47,469 nt of DNA from Pseudorhodobacter sp. (lineage in GTDB: Bacteria > Pseudomonadota > Alphaproteobacteria > Rhodobacterales > Rhodobacteraceae): NCBI GenBank assembly GCA_024642045.1, contig JAHEBX010000006.1, forward strand, positions 1-47,469. Reading direction: 5' to 3'. Position 1 is the first letter of the stretch. Each line of letters begins with the position of its first letter. The notes under the pieces are model-generated. The model was not told where the DNA came from and did no database searches. It saw only the letters and a list, made by a program, of their open reading frames with translations. Positions 39,647 to 47,469 of this stretch are shown in pieces. The translations under genes and the position numbers were made by a program.

Positions 39647-40204
39647 TCGTGCGTTCTCATGGAGGTAATCGCCGCGGCGAATCCGCCAATGTGACCCCGC
39701 GCCGCGCTCGGTCGACAGCATGCAACGGATCGTGAAGTGCCGACGGGTGAGCCGATCGCTCGGCAGCAGATAATCGTCGATGATCCAAGCCCGTCCTTTC
39801 GCCTGCGGCTTCATGCAGGTGTGGGCCACGGTGCTTTTGCTGTCGTGCGTGCAAAGCGAAAAGGTCGCAATGGCTTGAGAGGCGCGGATCAGAGACCAAA
39901 GCCGCGTTCATCATGCCGGTCTCATCCCGGGAAAACGGCGTTTTCGGCAGATTCTACGTCCCCATTCTGGCTAGGTAATTCTGTGGCGAGGTGTTCCAGA
40001 CGTTCCGCGATGCCCTGACCCGTGTCGATCGGCGGTGCCGCCATTCCGACACCGTCAGGCACGATAGCGCCCTTGGGTTACCGTCGACCGGCGCGATAAA
40101 GCACGAAGGTGATAGACCAGCGGCTCACCGGGCATGAATATTTAAACCGGATCAGCTGACCGGGGCACTCTACACCCGCAGAGCCCTCCAGACAGGACAG
40201 CGCC

Positions 40205-40798
40205 TCAGAACCGATAGGACAGTCGCAGGTTCAAGACGGAACTGTCGGTTTTTAGATCGCTCAGCGGCGCGGTGTTCTTGAGCTTGTACCAGTCAAATTC
40301 GGCTCCCGCGACGATATTTGACGTTACTTTGTAGTCGACCCCGACCCCATAGGACATGCCGCGGTAATTTTGTGTCGCTCCCGTCGCGACGCCTATGCTT
40401 TGCCACGCCTGCCCGGCGACGACATAGGGGAGAACCGCGCCCCCATCAAACCCGACGCGAAGTTTCATTTCTGTTGTCTGCTTTACGGTGCGGCCGCTCG
40501 ACACACCGGGCAAGACCGCGAAGTCAGGTTTCAAGGAGGAAAAGTTCAGGGCGACTTCTCCACCCACAACGAACTGGCCAAAATCATGGGTGTAGCCAGC
40601 AAACGCCCCCAATTGTCCACCAGAGCCTTGATACAAGGTCGTGCCGGGCAGAACCACGCCTTTGGACGGATACGTTTTGTCCTTAAAGTTGAGATGGCCG
40701 ATCTGACCCCCGGCGTAAAAGCCGGTCCAGTCCTCTGCCAACAAAGGAGTTGCCGCTGACGCTGCCAGAAAAATAGCGAATAGTGATGATTTCAGCAT
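40205..40798 (-). CDS. Outer-membrane beta-barrel (porin-like, OMP_b-brl) protein
   Basis: MLKSSLFAIFLAASAATPLLAEDWTGFYAGGQIGHLNF...GAFAGYTHDFGQFVVGGEVAL...SSVLNLRLSYRF (C-terminal aromatic). Confidence 0.88.
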   Translation of the reverse strand: MLKSSLFAIFLAASAATPLLAEDWTGFYAGGQIGHLNFKDKTYPSKGVVLPGTTLYQGSGGQLGAFAGYTHDFGQFVVGGEVALNFSSLKPDFAVLPGVSSGRTVKQTTEMKLRVGFDGGAVLPYVVAGQAWQSIGVATGATQNYRGMSYGVGVDYKVTSNIVAGAEFDWYKLKNTAPLSDLKTDSSVLNLRLSYRF

Positions 40799-40886
40799 GT
40801 CAGTTCGTTCCCTTGCGTTTGGTTCACGTCCCTAAAAATTATCAACCATCTCGGCCTTGTTTGTCAATTCACCGTGCCCACGATTT

Positions 40887-42491
40887 TCAATCGGTGGGTT
40901 GAAAATTCAACACCGTCAACCCCTTTATATTGTTGGTAAAAATTGACATGTCGTTGTCAACAACCGAAGCGCTAACCGCTTGGCCCAACAGCTGCAGAAA
41001 AAGCTCTGATTTCGAGTCGTCGGGACAGAGCGCACGCGTTGTTGGACCAATCGTGATCGTCATGGCCAGCTTGTCCAGACCCCAATCGCCGATAGCACGA
41101 TTGCAATCCGCCTTGATGGTGACGCTGCCGTCGGGATGGAACCGGATCTGGTACTGGTTTGGCGACTGAATTTGGGTTGTATGGCCGTCCGCTTCAATGC
41201 CCACCATCTGCCAGGCCGTGCTGGTTAGATCTTCAATCAACGCGGCGGTCGCGGCGTCCGCCGGGTCCTTGATGACCCCGGTTTTTTGCAGCGCCTCGGC
41301 TGCCGATGCTGCGCCGAGCTCCATCACGTTCTCGGACGACGTAGCCCATGCCACTACGGAAATGCCGCTATCCTGAAACCCTGCGACATCCGAGGCGTAA
41401 CCCGGTGTCTGACCGCCATGACCCCAAAGACCCGGCTCTTTTTCAGCCAGGCCGATGCCGTAGAAAGATAATGACGGTATGCCAGTCGGCAGACCGTCTT
41501 GCATTATCGCAAGCGTCTCGGAGTTGTGAAAGAGCCCGCCGGACAGGAGCGTCGACATAAAAACGTGCATATCGTTGGCCGTCGAAATGACACCCCCGGC
41601 GGCCCATCCTTGCGACATGTTCCAAGAGGTGGCCTCGATCTCAAAAGGTGCGCGTTGAAAGGATCTGGGCAGACCGAACTCGGCACGTGGCACGCCGTCC
41701 CAAAGGAAGGTGTCTTTCATGCCAAGGGGGGCAAAAATGCGCGTCTGGTAAACGTCACCGATCGGCTTTTGTTCAAGCTTTTCGATCACAAGACCCAGCA
41801 GCACAAATCCGGTATTGCTATAGGACCAAGCGCCATCCGATCCCGGTGCAAACTGCGGTTTCCCATGGGCGAGCGCAAAGCCGACCAGATCTTCGGGCCT
41901 GTAGCCTTTGCGCATGGCATCGGGTTCGGCGAAGTCGCCCTCGATGATCCCGGGCGTGCCGTCAGGCGCGTTGTCGGTATAGCTGAATACGCCAGATCTG
42001 TGCTGCGCCAGTTGTCGGAGCGTTACGGCCTTGCCGTAGGGAAGGGCGGCTGCGATTTCCGGCAAGTATTTTGACAGCGGATCGTCAAGTTGCAACGCTC
42101 CTTCTTCAACCAGTTGCAACAGGACCGTTGCCGTCATCATCTTGGTATTACTGCCGATCTGAAAGGGAGACTCACAGTCCAGTGCCACTGCGGTATCGGG
42201 GTCGGCGACGCCAATAGACCGAATGTAGCGCCAGTCAGGGCCTTTTATTGAAAGGACGGCACCCGGCGCATATCCCAAGATCCCCGCGATAGGAGAGTCC
42301 GGATCCACCGCCCTTGCCAATACTTCGTCAAGAGCAGCAACAACCGATTGCGGAGCGGTCGTCGCGATTGCGCAAGGCCCGAATGAGGCCGCCTCAGCGC
42401 TCCCGACGGATAGGAGAGCGACGAGTGCTGTAGCTCCTGCAATGGATCTGGCGCAGGTCACGAAAGGCCGCCGGAACAGCTCAAGTGCCAT
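40887..42491 (-). CDS. Exported serine hydrolase (beta-lactamase/DD-peptidase fold) fused to C-terminal META/HslJ-like domain
   Basis: Signal peptide; SxxK in QIGSNTKMMTATVLLQL; YxN in WSYSNTGFVLLG; HGGQTPG; C-term TAWQMVGIEADGHTTQIQSPNQYQIRFHPDGSVTIKADCNRAIGDWGLDKLAMTITIGPTTRALCPDDSKSELFLQLLGQA resembles META. Confidence 0.88.
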   Translation of the reverse strand: MALELFRRPFVTCARSIAGATALVALLSVGSAEAASFGPCAIATTAPQSVVAALDEVLARAVDPDSPIAGILGYAPGAVLSIKGPDWRYIRSIGVADPDTAVALDCESPFQIGSNTKMMTATVLLQLVEEGALQLDDPLSKYLPEIAAALPYGKAVTLRQLAQHRSGVFSYTDNAPDGTPGIIEGDFAEPDAMRKGYRPEDLVGFALAHGKPQFAPGSDGAWSYSNTGFVLLGLVIEKLEQKPIGDVYQTRIFAPLGMKDTFLWDGVPRAEFGLPRSFQRAPFEIEATSWNMSQGWAAGGVISTANDMHVFMSTLLSGGLFHNSETLAIMQDGLPTGIPSLSFYGIGLAEKEPGLWGHGGQTPGYASDVAGFQDSGISVVAWATSSENVMELGAASAAEALQKTGVIKDPADAATAALIEDLTSTAWQMVGIEADGHTTQIQSPNQYQIRFHPDGSVTIKADCNRAIGDWGLDKLAMTITIGPTTRALCPDDSKSELFLQLLGQAVSASVVDNDMSIFTNNIKGLTVLNFQPTD

Positions 42492-42551
42492 GAAAATCTC
42501 TCCTTTGTCACGCTTTACAACAAGGATCGGGGTCTTGCGGGGCGCGATCGT

Positions 42552-42833
42552 TCAGGTCCGTCGGATCAGCCGCACGACGAGCAGGATGATGACGGCACCC
42601 GCCGCCGCTGCAAGGACCGTCCCGATCAAGGATGCCGACACATTGAGGCCGAGGACAGGCAGCAGGAACCGTGCAACCATCGCTCCGGCGATGCCAAGAA
42701 CAACATCGCCCCACAACCCCATGCCCGACCCTCTTACGACGAGGCTTGCAAGCCAGCCGGCAAGTCCGCCAATGACAATGATAATAAGCAAGCCCGCAAG
42801 CAGGCCGACACCTGATCCAATAGCCGTTTCCAT
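42552..42833 (-). CDS. GlsB/YeaQ/YmgE family stress-associated membrane protein
   Basis: GLLAGLLIIIVIGGLAGWLASLVVRGSGMGLWGDVVLGIAGAMVARFLLPVLGL. Confidence 0.93.
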   Translation of the reverse strand: METAIGSGVGLLAGLLIIIVIGGLAGWLASLVVRGSGMGLWGDVVLGIAGAMVARFLLPVLGLNVSASLIGTVLAAAAGAVIILLVVRLIRRT

Positions 42834-42915
42834 TTTTCATCCTCTCGTGAGCGTCTTCAAAACTTGAGTTGTTGGCGTCCCGCAAGACAAGCGGAACGTG
42901 TACAGGGTCTCATTG

Positions 42916-43179
42916 CTATGCGCGTCGCCCTATCCATCGGCAAAGCGCAAAGAGAAGGGCGAGCGTCAGCAGCGGCGACAGCACCGCCGCGCCCATGTGC
43001 AAAGACTCGGGCAGGTTATCAATAAGCAAGACCCATGGCTGACCCAGCAAGATCACGAAGACCGCTGACACCGGATCAGCTTCCTGCCCAAAAAGGCCGA
43101 AGTGGCCGACCACAAAAATGACCAGGGCCAACACATAGGCGACACTGAAAGCATACAAGAATATTCGGCATAGCCGCAT
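42916..43179 (-). CDS. Small membrane protein of unknown function
   Basis: 87 aa with three hydrophobic stretches: MRLCRIFLYAFSVAYVLALVIFVVGHFGLFG...AVFVILLGQPWVLLID...AAVLSPLLTLALLFALCRWIGRRA. Confidence 0.6.
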   Translation of the reverse strand: MRLCRIFLYAFSVAYVLALVIFVVGHFGLFGQEADPVSAVFVILLGQPWVLLIDNLPESLHMGAAVLSPLLTLALLFALCRWIGRRA

Positions 43180-43750
43180 TTTATTCTTCCTTTGAGGTCA
43201 GACCATCCACACGGACCATCTGATGTTGCTGAACGACCCTAAGCTGCGACGCTCAAACCACAACAATCAGCCAAATCGCCGCGCCTGTTGGTTTTGCCGC
43301 TCCGCCCCCCCCTGATACCCTACTGACGCCGATCTATTGCATCCGCCCGACATCAACATCGAAGGCCGTTCCGCTAGTGCCCATCCTGCAAGGAGTGTGC
43401 TCGCAGCCAGAGACGCTTTCAACCCTGAAATCATGCGTGCCAAACGTTACACTTTTGACAGCAGGAACGTTGTGCGCTCTGGTGCCGCAGATACCCGCGG
43501 CACCAGCGCGGCACATCCGTGCAGCGCTTCTGCTGGCACCCGTTGCCCCCGTAACGTGTCAGGTGCGCCAGATTGCGTTCACGCTCCTTGGACCCCGTGT
43601 CATAACCGTAAACCTAATCAACACGGCCACTGGCACTCACAAACCGAACTGCGTGCAAGCCATCACGATCACCTTACTCTGAACACAACAAGTTTCCTCA
43701 ATCACACCGAAATCGTAATCAAGAATTTTGGCTGACACCCATGAGTTTGC

Positions 43751-43768
43751 ACCGTTCAATTGAACGGT
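43751..43768. promoter_or_regulatory. 18-bp perfect palindrome ACCGTTCAATTGAACGGT, 3' of LysR gene
   Basis: Exact palindrome; core TCAATTGA recurs at 43785-43792. Confidence 0.5.
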
Positions 43769-43804
43769 CATGCTGACCCAGAGGTCAATTGAGATAACTT
43801 GGGA

Positions 43805-44764
43805 TTAGTTGAGCGAGGATACAGTGATGCCTTCTTCGGCCCTGATGTGATCCTTGATCTCTCTGCGCAGCCACCGCACAAAGGCCCGAATTGCCGGTTC
43901 ATTTGCGCGCGAAGCCTTGAAGCAGAAGTTGTAGGACCGCATCGAGGGAATTCGGGTTTCGTTCATCGGTTCCAAAAGCCCACAGCGCAGCGATTCGGCG
44001 GCCTGAAATTCAGGAACGAGGGCTACACCAACCCCCGATTTGGCCATTTCCATCGCAAGGATATAGTGGCTGCTACGGATCCAGCCGCCGCTGCGGGCCG
44101 CGTCAACATCAAGACCAATCGAGTGTCCGAAACGATACCAGTCAGCGCCCAGATTTTCGGCCTCGACTTCTGTGGTGATCATCGGAAACGGATCGAGGAA
44201 GGTGCCCGGCTTTCTGACGGCAATCAAAGATTCATCGAAGATCGGAATCGGGTCATACCCCTGCTGGACCGTGCCCGATGTAAAGATCAAGTCGCCGCCA
44301 AGACTGCTCATCTCAGGCGTCTCGGCATAAAGCCGAAGCTCTATTTCAATGTTCGGGTTCGCCGACAGGAAACGTGGAAGCCGCGGCGCAAGCCAATATG
44401 GACCAAAGGCCGAACAGACCAACAGTGTCAACTTGGCGTTTTGTCCGCCCACAGCACTGGAAATGCTTGCGTCAAGCATCGCAAACGTTTCCGTCAGATT
44501 TTCGGCAAGCCTTTCGCCCACCGGCGTCAACTTGATCCCGCGACCAGAGCGTTCAATCAGTGTCTCGCCAAGCCGGTTGGAAAGCTCTCGTATCTGATGG
44601 CTGACCGCACTCAAGGAGACCCCGATCTCGGCGGCGGTGGCCGTGATCGATAAATGGCGCGCCACGGCCTCGAAATATTGCAGGTTGCGCAACAGACGAG
44701 GGTCGCGCCTGGCGCCAAGGGACAAGACGGAATAGGGTTCTAAATTACGATCAGATTTTGTCAT
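43805..44764 (-). CDS. LysR-type transcriptional regulator (GcvA-like)
   Basis: RRDPRLLRNLQYFEAVARHLSITATAAEIGVSLSAVSHQIRELSNRLGETLIERSGRGIKLTPVGERLAENL; start likely MTKSDRN at 44764 (track ORF starts 44833). Confidence 0.93.
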   Translation of the reverse strand: MTKSDRNLEPYSVLSLGARRDPRLLRNLQYFEAVARHLSITATAAEIGVSLSAVSHQIRELSNRLGETLIERSGRGIKLTPVGERLAENLTETFAMLDASISSAVGGQNAKLTLLVCSAFGPYWLAPRLPRFLSANPNIEIELRLYAETPEMSSLGGDLIFTSGTVQQGYDPIPIFDESLIAVRKPGTFLDPFPMITTEVEAENLGADWYRFGHSIGLDVDAARSGGWIRSSHYILAMEMAKSGVGVALVPEFQAAESLRCGLLEPMNETRIPSMRSYNFCFKASRANEPAIRAFVRWLRREIKDHIRAEEGITVSSLN

Positions 44765-44860
44765 CTTTTCCCGCGCAGGGTTCACATTGAAACGGTGGTC
44801 CGGCATCCTGCGATGCCACGAGAAAAGCATCAATGCAAAACGAGCGATGGTCCTATGAAA

Positions 44861-44889
44861 ACAGCCCGGGCCAGACGGGCCCGGGCTGT
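44861..44889 (-). terminator. Rho-independent terminator of the lipoprotein (and possibly PliG/SH3) transcript
   Basis: ACAGCCCGGGCC-AGACG-GGCCCGGGCTGT perfect 12-bp stem; minus strand continues TTTTCAT. Confidence 0.9.
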
Positions 44890-44912
44890 CGATGATAAAG
44901 ACTTAGCCAACC

Positions 44913-45209
44913 TTAGTTCAGCATTGACATGACCTCAGCCACGCGGCCGCCGTTCGAAAGGCATTTCCAGGGGGCCCGATCCGGACCGACGCCAACCATT
45001 ACAATGGTGTTCGCCTCCGAGAATTCAGAACTGATGATACTGACTGAATTGCCCGTCTGCGCCGCCACCGCGCTCAGGCAGGCCTGCTCGTCGGCCGCCG
45101 TTCCAGTGCGCAGAGGCGCGTCCATGGTGCCGGTCTGCTCGACGCATCCGGACAGGGTTACAAGTGCCGTTGCGATCACGGCGAATGTGGTGAGTTTCCT
45201 AAGTGCCAT
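44913..45209 (-). CDS. Small lipoprotein of unknown function
   Basis: MALRKLTTFAVIATALVTLSGCVEQTG lipobox (LSGC), mature ACLSAVAAQTGNSVSIISSEFSEANTIVMVGVGPDRAPWKCLSNGGRVAEVMSMLN. Confidence 0.82.
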   Translation of the reverse strand: MALRKLTTFAVIATALVTLSGCVEQTGTMDAPLRTGTAADEQACLSAVAAQTGNSVSIISSEFSEANTIVMVGVGPDRAPWKCLSNGGRVAEVMSMLN

Positions 45210-45264
45210 ATCAGTCTCCTTGATGTTGCAGCTGGTTATAGTCGTGGAGGAACGGGGCGCCCGA

Positions 45265-46338
45265 TCAGCCACCAAAGATGGCGGCCTCGGGAATGAAATA
45301 CTGTTCTTTGCCGATGGTAATGTTGAAGGTGCCACCCTGAAGCATTGAGGTCATCTGCTGCTCTCCATCGGCTTGCGAGAAGTCATAGCTTTCCGCCGTG
45401 CCGTTCTCGAAGAAGATCAGCCGCGTGGTCCCGTCGGGCCAGGTGATCGACAGGTCGGCACTGCCGTTGCCCCGGCGGACAACGCCGAACGTGCAAGTTG
45501 TCTGCGGGGAGTCGCCACGAATGCAGTCGATCGGGCCGGTCGCGTTGAAATTGGTGCCCGGGACCAGTGCGTCGACGGACTCGACCGGAGCCTGTTCGGG
45601 AAGCTGCGTCGCGACACCGCCGAGCGCGGGATCGCTGCCCTCGATCAGGAAATCGCCCGAAGCCCAGCCTTGGTATCCGGGATCAGCCAAAGTGGCCACG
45701 TTGCACCAGCGACGGCCTTCCGCATTCTTACAGCCAAGGTTGCGCACGACTGTGCCACGCGAAAGCTTGACAATGATGCCGGCGCCCGATGACGCATCGC
45801 TGCGCAGGTTCAGCGTGCCCGCGCCCGTGGTGCGGACTTCAAAGAAATCGGGACCACCTGCCAAACCGTCGGCAAAATCATTTTGAACCATTCCTTCGCT
45901 TTTACCATCGATCCCGATGTTCAGCGTAAAATTGGCCGTCTCGGCACGTCGCGCGGCATTGCGATAGAGGTATACAGAAATCGTATACTCTCCCGACGTC
46001 GGCAAAACCCCGTCAAAACGGTTGATGTCGGGCACCATTGCTCCGATGTTTTCGCTGACGGCCAGCGCCTCGTCACCCGGGCCTTGACCGGGGCCGTAAA
46101 CATTGAAGTAGGAAGAGGTATTGTCGGTGGTCATCGAAATCTGCATCGTCTGTCCGGCGTTGGCGCCCAACTTGTAAAGCACCATGTCGTAACCTTTGAC
46201 GCGGTCTTTGATCGTCGTGCCGCTGGCCCCCGCAGCAAAGTGAACTTGGACTGTTCGCACATCATCCTGGGCCTGGCCCAAGCCGGGTGCGAAGGCCGCG
46301 ACGGCCATGGCAAGTGTTAGGGCAATCCTTAGTTTCAT
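45265..46338 (-). CDS. Secreted protein: g-type lysozyme inhibitor-like N-domain + SH3b domain + Cys-containing C-domain (paralog 1)
   Basis: Signal peptide; RVKGYDMVLYKLGANAGQTMQISMTTDNTSSYFNVYGPG...GVLPTSGEYTISVYLYRNAARRAETANFTLNI; SH3b TLNLRSDASSGAGIIVKLSRGTVVRNLGCKNAEGRRWCNV; C-term DCIRGDSPQTTCTFGVVRRGNGSADLSITWPDGTTRLIFFENG. Confidence 0.87.
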   Translation of the reverse strand: MKLRIALTLAMAVAAFAPGLGQAQDDVRTVQVHFAAGASGTTIKDRVKGYDMVLYKLGANAGQTMQISMTTDNTSSYFNVYGPGQGPGDEALAVSENIGAMVPDINRFDGVLPTSGEYTISVYLYRNAARRAETANFTLNIGIDGKSEGMVQNDFADGLAGGPDFFEVRTTGAGTLNLRSDASSGAGIIVKLSRGTVVRNLGCKNAEGRRWCNVATLADPGYQGWASGDFLIEGSDPALGGVATQLPEQAPVESVDALVPGTNFNATGPIDCIRGDSPQTTCTFGVVRRGNGSADLSITWPDGTTRLIFFENGTAESYDFSQADGEQQMTSMLQGGTFNITIGKEQYFIPEAAIFGG

Positions 46339-46420
46339 CTGGTGCTCCTCTGGGTTTGGGTTCGTGCCACCGAAATCGCTTGGGCGATTTGGTCAAAGTT
46401 GAGGTGTGCGTTTCAACGCT

Positions 46421-47469
46421 TCAGCCACCAAAAAGAATCGTATTCGGAACAATATATTTCTCAAGTCCACCAATCATGACGACCACATCGCTTCCCTTCC
46501 ATTCGGCAAAAATCTCACCCTTGCCCGTCGAGTTGATTGGCCGACCGCCGGAAAACTCGATACGGCGCTGTACGCTGGGCAGAAGCGTCACAGTCAGCGT
46601 GGCATTTCCGTTCCCGCGCCGGATGACAGTGTAGGGACAGCTTGCGATGATGCCCAAAGCCTCGCATCTGATCCTGCCGCTGGTTGTGACCGGAGCTTGG
46701 CCGGGCAGTTGCGCGGCCGTGCCGGCGGCCGGTGCGCGGGCCGGTCGCAGATAAGTGGCCGACGCCCATCCGGACCGACGCGGTTGGCCGATGCGATGGA
46801 CCTCACACCAGCTTTGTCCGCTCTGATTCACCGAACAGCCAAGGTTGCGGACGACCTCTCCCATCGGCAAACGCTCGACGATACCGAAGCTGGTCGACGG
46901 TCCGGCCCGCATGTTCAGTCTGTCGCCCGCTGCGAGACCAGCGACCGCAAGATACGCGCTGCCAAGGCCAGACGGCTGGTTGCCCGGCGCGGCAGGAAGC
47001 TGCGCGGCCGCACCGCTGCGGATCGCAAGGTCGATGGTAAAGCGCGTGCTTTCACCCCTGCGCGCCGCCGCCCGGTACAGAAAGACCGAAAGAGTGTAGA
47101 CGCCGTCAGACGGCAGCGTGACCTTGATGCTGTTTGGCTGCGCAACATTCGTCCCGATCTGGTTTCCGATCGCCAGTGCCTGATCGCCCGGCCTTTTCCC
47201 CGGAGCGTAAAGGTTGAAGCTGGTCCCGGCATTGGTTGCCGAAAGCGCTGCCGTCAGAACCTGCCCCTTCGCGGCGCGGACCTGGTACAGAACCATCTCG
47301 CGCCCGGTCAGCCCGCCCTGCAACCTGATAGAGGAGCTCCCTTTCGCGAATTCGACACGGGTGCTGCGCGTTTCCTGACCTTGCGCACTTACGGCGAGGG
47401 GGAGCGTCGCGCAGGCTGCAAGGATCAGCAGGGTTAGAAATGCCTTGGACGTCGCCGCGCGTATGATGC
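46421..47469 (-). CDS. Paralog 2 of the same architecture; start lies beyond the window end
   Basis: Frame open to 47469 with signal-like AFLTLLILAACATLPLAVSAQG; GGLTGREMVLYQVRAAKGQVLTAALSATNAGTSFNLYAPGKRPGD...; SH3b DRLNMRAGPSTSFGIVERLPMGEVVRNLGC...; C-term RCEALGIIASCPYTVIRRGNGNATLTVTLLPSVQRRIEFSGG. Track start 47323 is internal. Confidence 0.87.
   Translation of the reverse strand, partial: IIRAATSKAFLTLLILAACATLPLAVSAQGQETRSTRVEFAKGSSSIRLQGGLTGREMVLYQVRAAKGQVLTAALSATNAGTSFNLYAPGKRPGDQALAIGNQIGTNVAQPNSIKVTLPSDGVYTLSVFLYRAAARRGESTRFTIDLAIRSGAAAQLPAAPGNQPSGLGSAYLAVAGLAAGDRLNMRAGPSTSFGIVERLPMGEVVRNLGCSVNQSGQSWCEVHRIGQPRRSGWASATYLRPARAPAAGTAAQLPGQAPVTTSGRIRCEALGIIASCPYTVIRRGNGNATLTVTLLPSVQRRIEFSGGRPINSTGKGEIFAEWKGSDVVVMIGGLEKYIVPNTILFGG

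Noticed and set aside
43337-43735. 132-aa and 101-aa overlapping + ORFs (43337-43735; 43377-43682)
   Set aside because: No RBS, no family-like sequence, overlapping frames; treated as non-coding.
46406-47437. 343-aa + ORF
   Set aside because: Antisense to SH3 paralog 2, Arg/Ala-rich shadow.
1-47469. IS elements, prophage, CRISPR arrays
   Set aside because: No transposase, integrase, phage structural or cas-like protein recognised in any frame I read.

Overview
The window is a high-GC alphaproteobacterial chromosome segment; gene content and order look like Rhodobacteraceae (inferred from protein families and synteny, not from a database search). Positions 1 to about 36.7 kb are mostly core genome: valS (partial, missing from the ORF track), VOC protein, Lrp/AsnC regulator divergent from an ornithine decarboxylase, an orphan form-II CoxL-like molybdopterin subunit, DUF2235 protein, aguB, DUF1624, gltA, gltX, comEC, lexA (with a perfect GTTC-N7-GTTC SOS box), moeA, moaC, trpC/D/G, a YibQ-type deacetylase, NYN protein, trpE, ppiD-like, aminotransferase, gpt, LysE, fabI, pdxH, double cold-shock protein, DUF192, tRNA-Pro(UGG), selO, XRE-cupin regulator, kbl and tdh. 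From about 36.7 to 47.5 kb the window looks accessory: a secreted protein with mirrored Thr tracts next to a Tat-type small subunit and a Cys-rich GMC oxidoreductase, an outer-membrane beta-barrel, a serine beta-lactamase-fold/META(HslJ-like) fusion, small stress-type membrane proteins, a LysR regulator, a small lipoprotein, and two tandem paralogous secreted proteins with a g-type-lysozyme-inhibitor-like N-domain, an SH3b domain and a Cys-containing C-domain. The strongest leads are (i) this last cluster as a candidate envelope/peptidoglycan defence locus, (ii) three copies of WTCCGTTANNYTGGAW wrapped around a sigma70-like promoter upstream of kbl-tdh, and (iii) two copies of an intergenic hairpin + CCCGAGGATATTT element. 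Many ORFs in the supplied track are antisense shadows of high-GC genes and are rejected.
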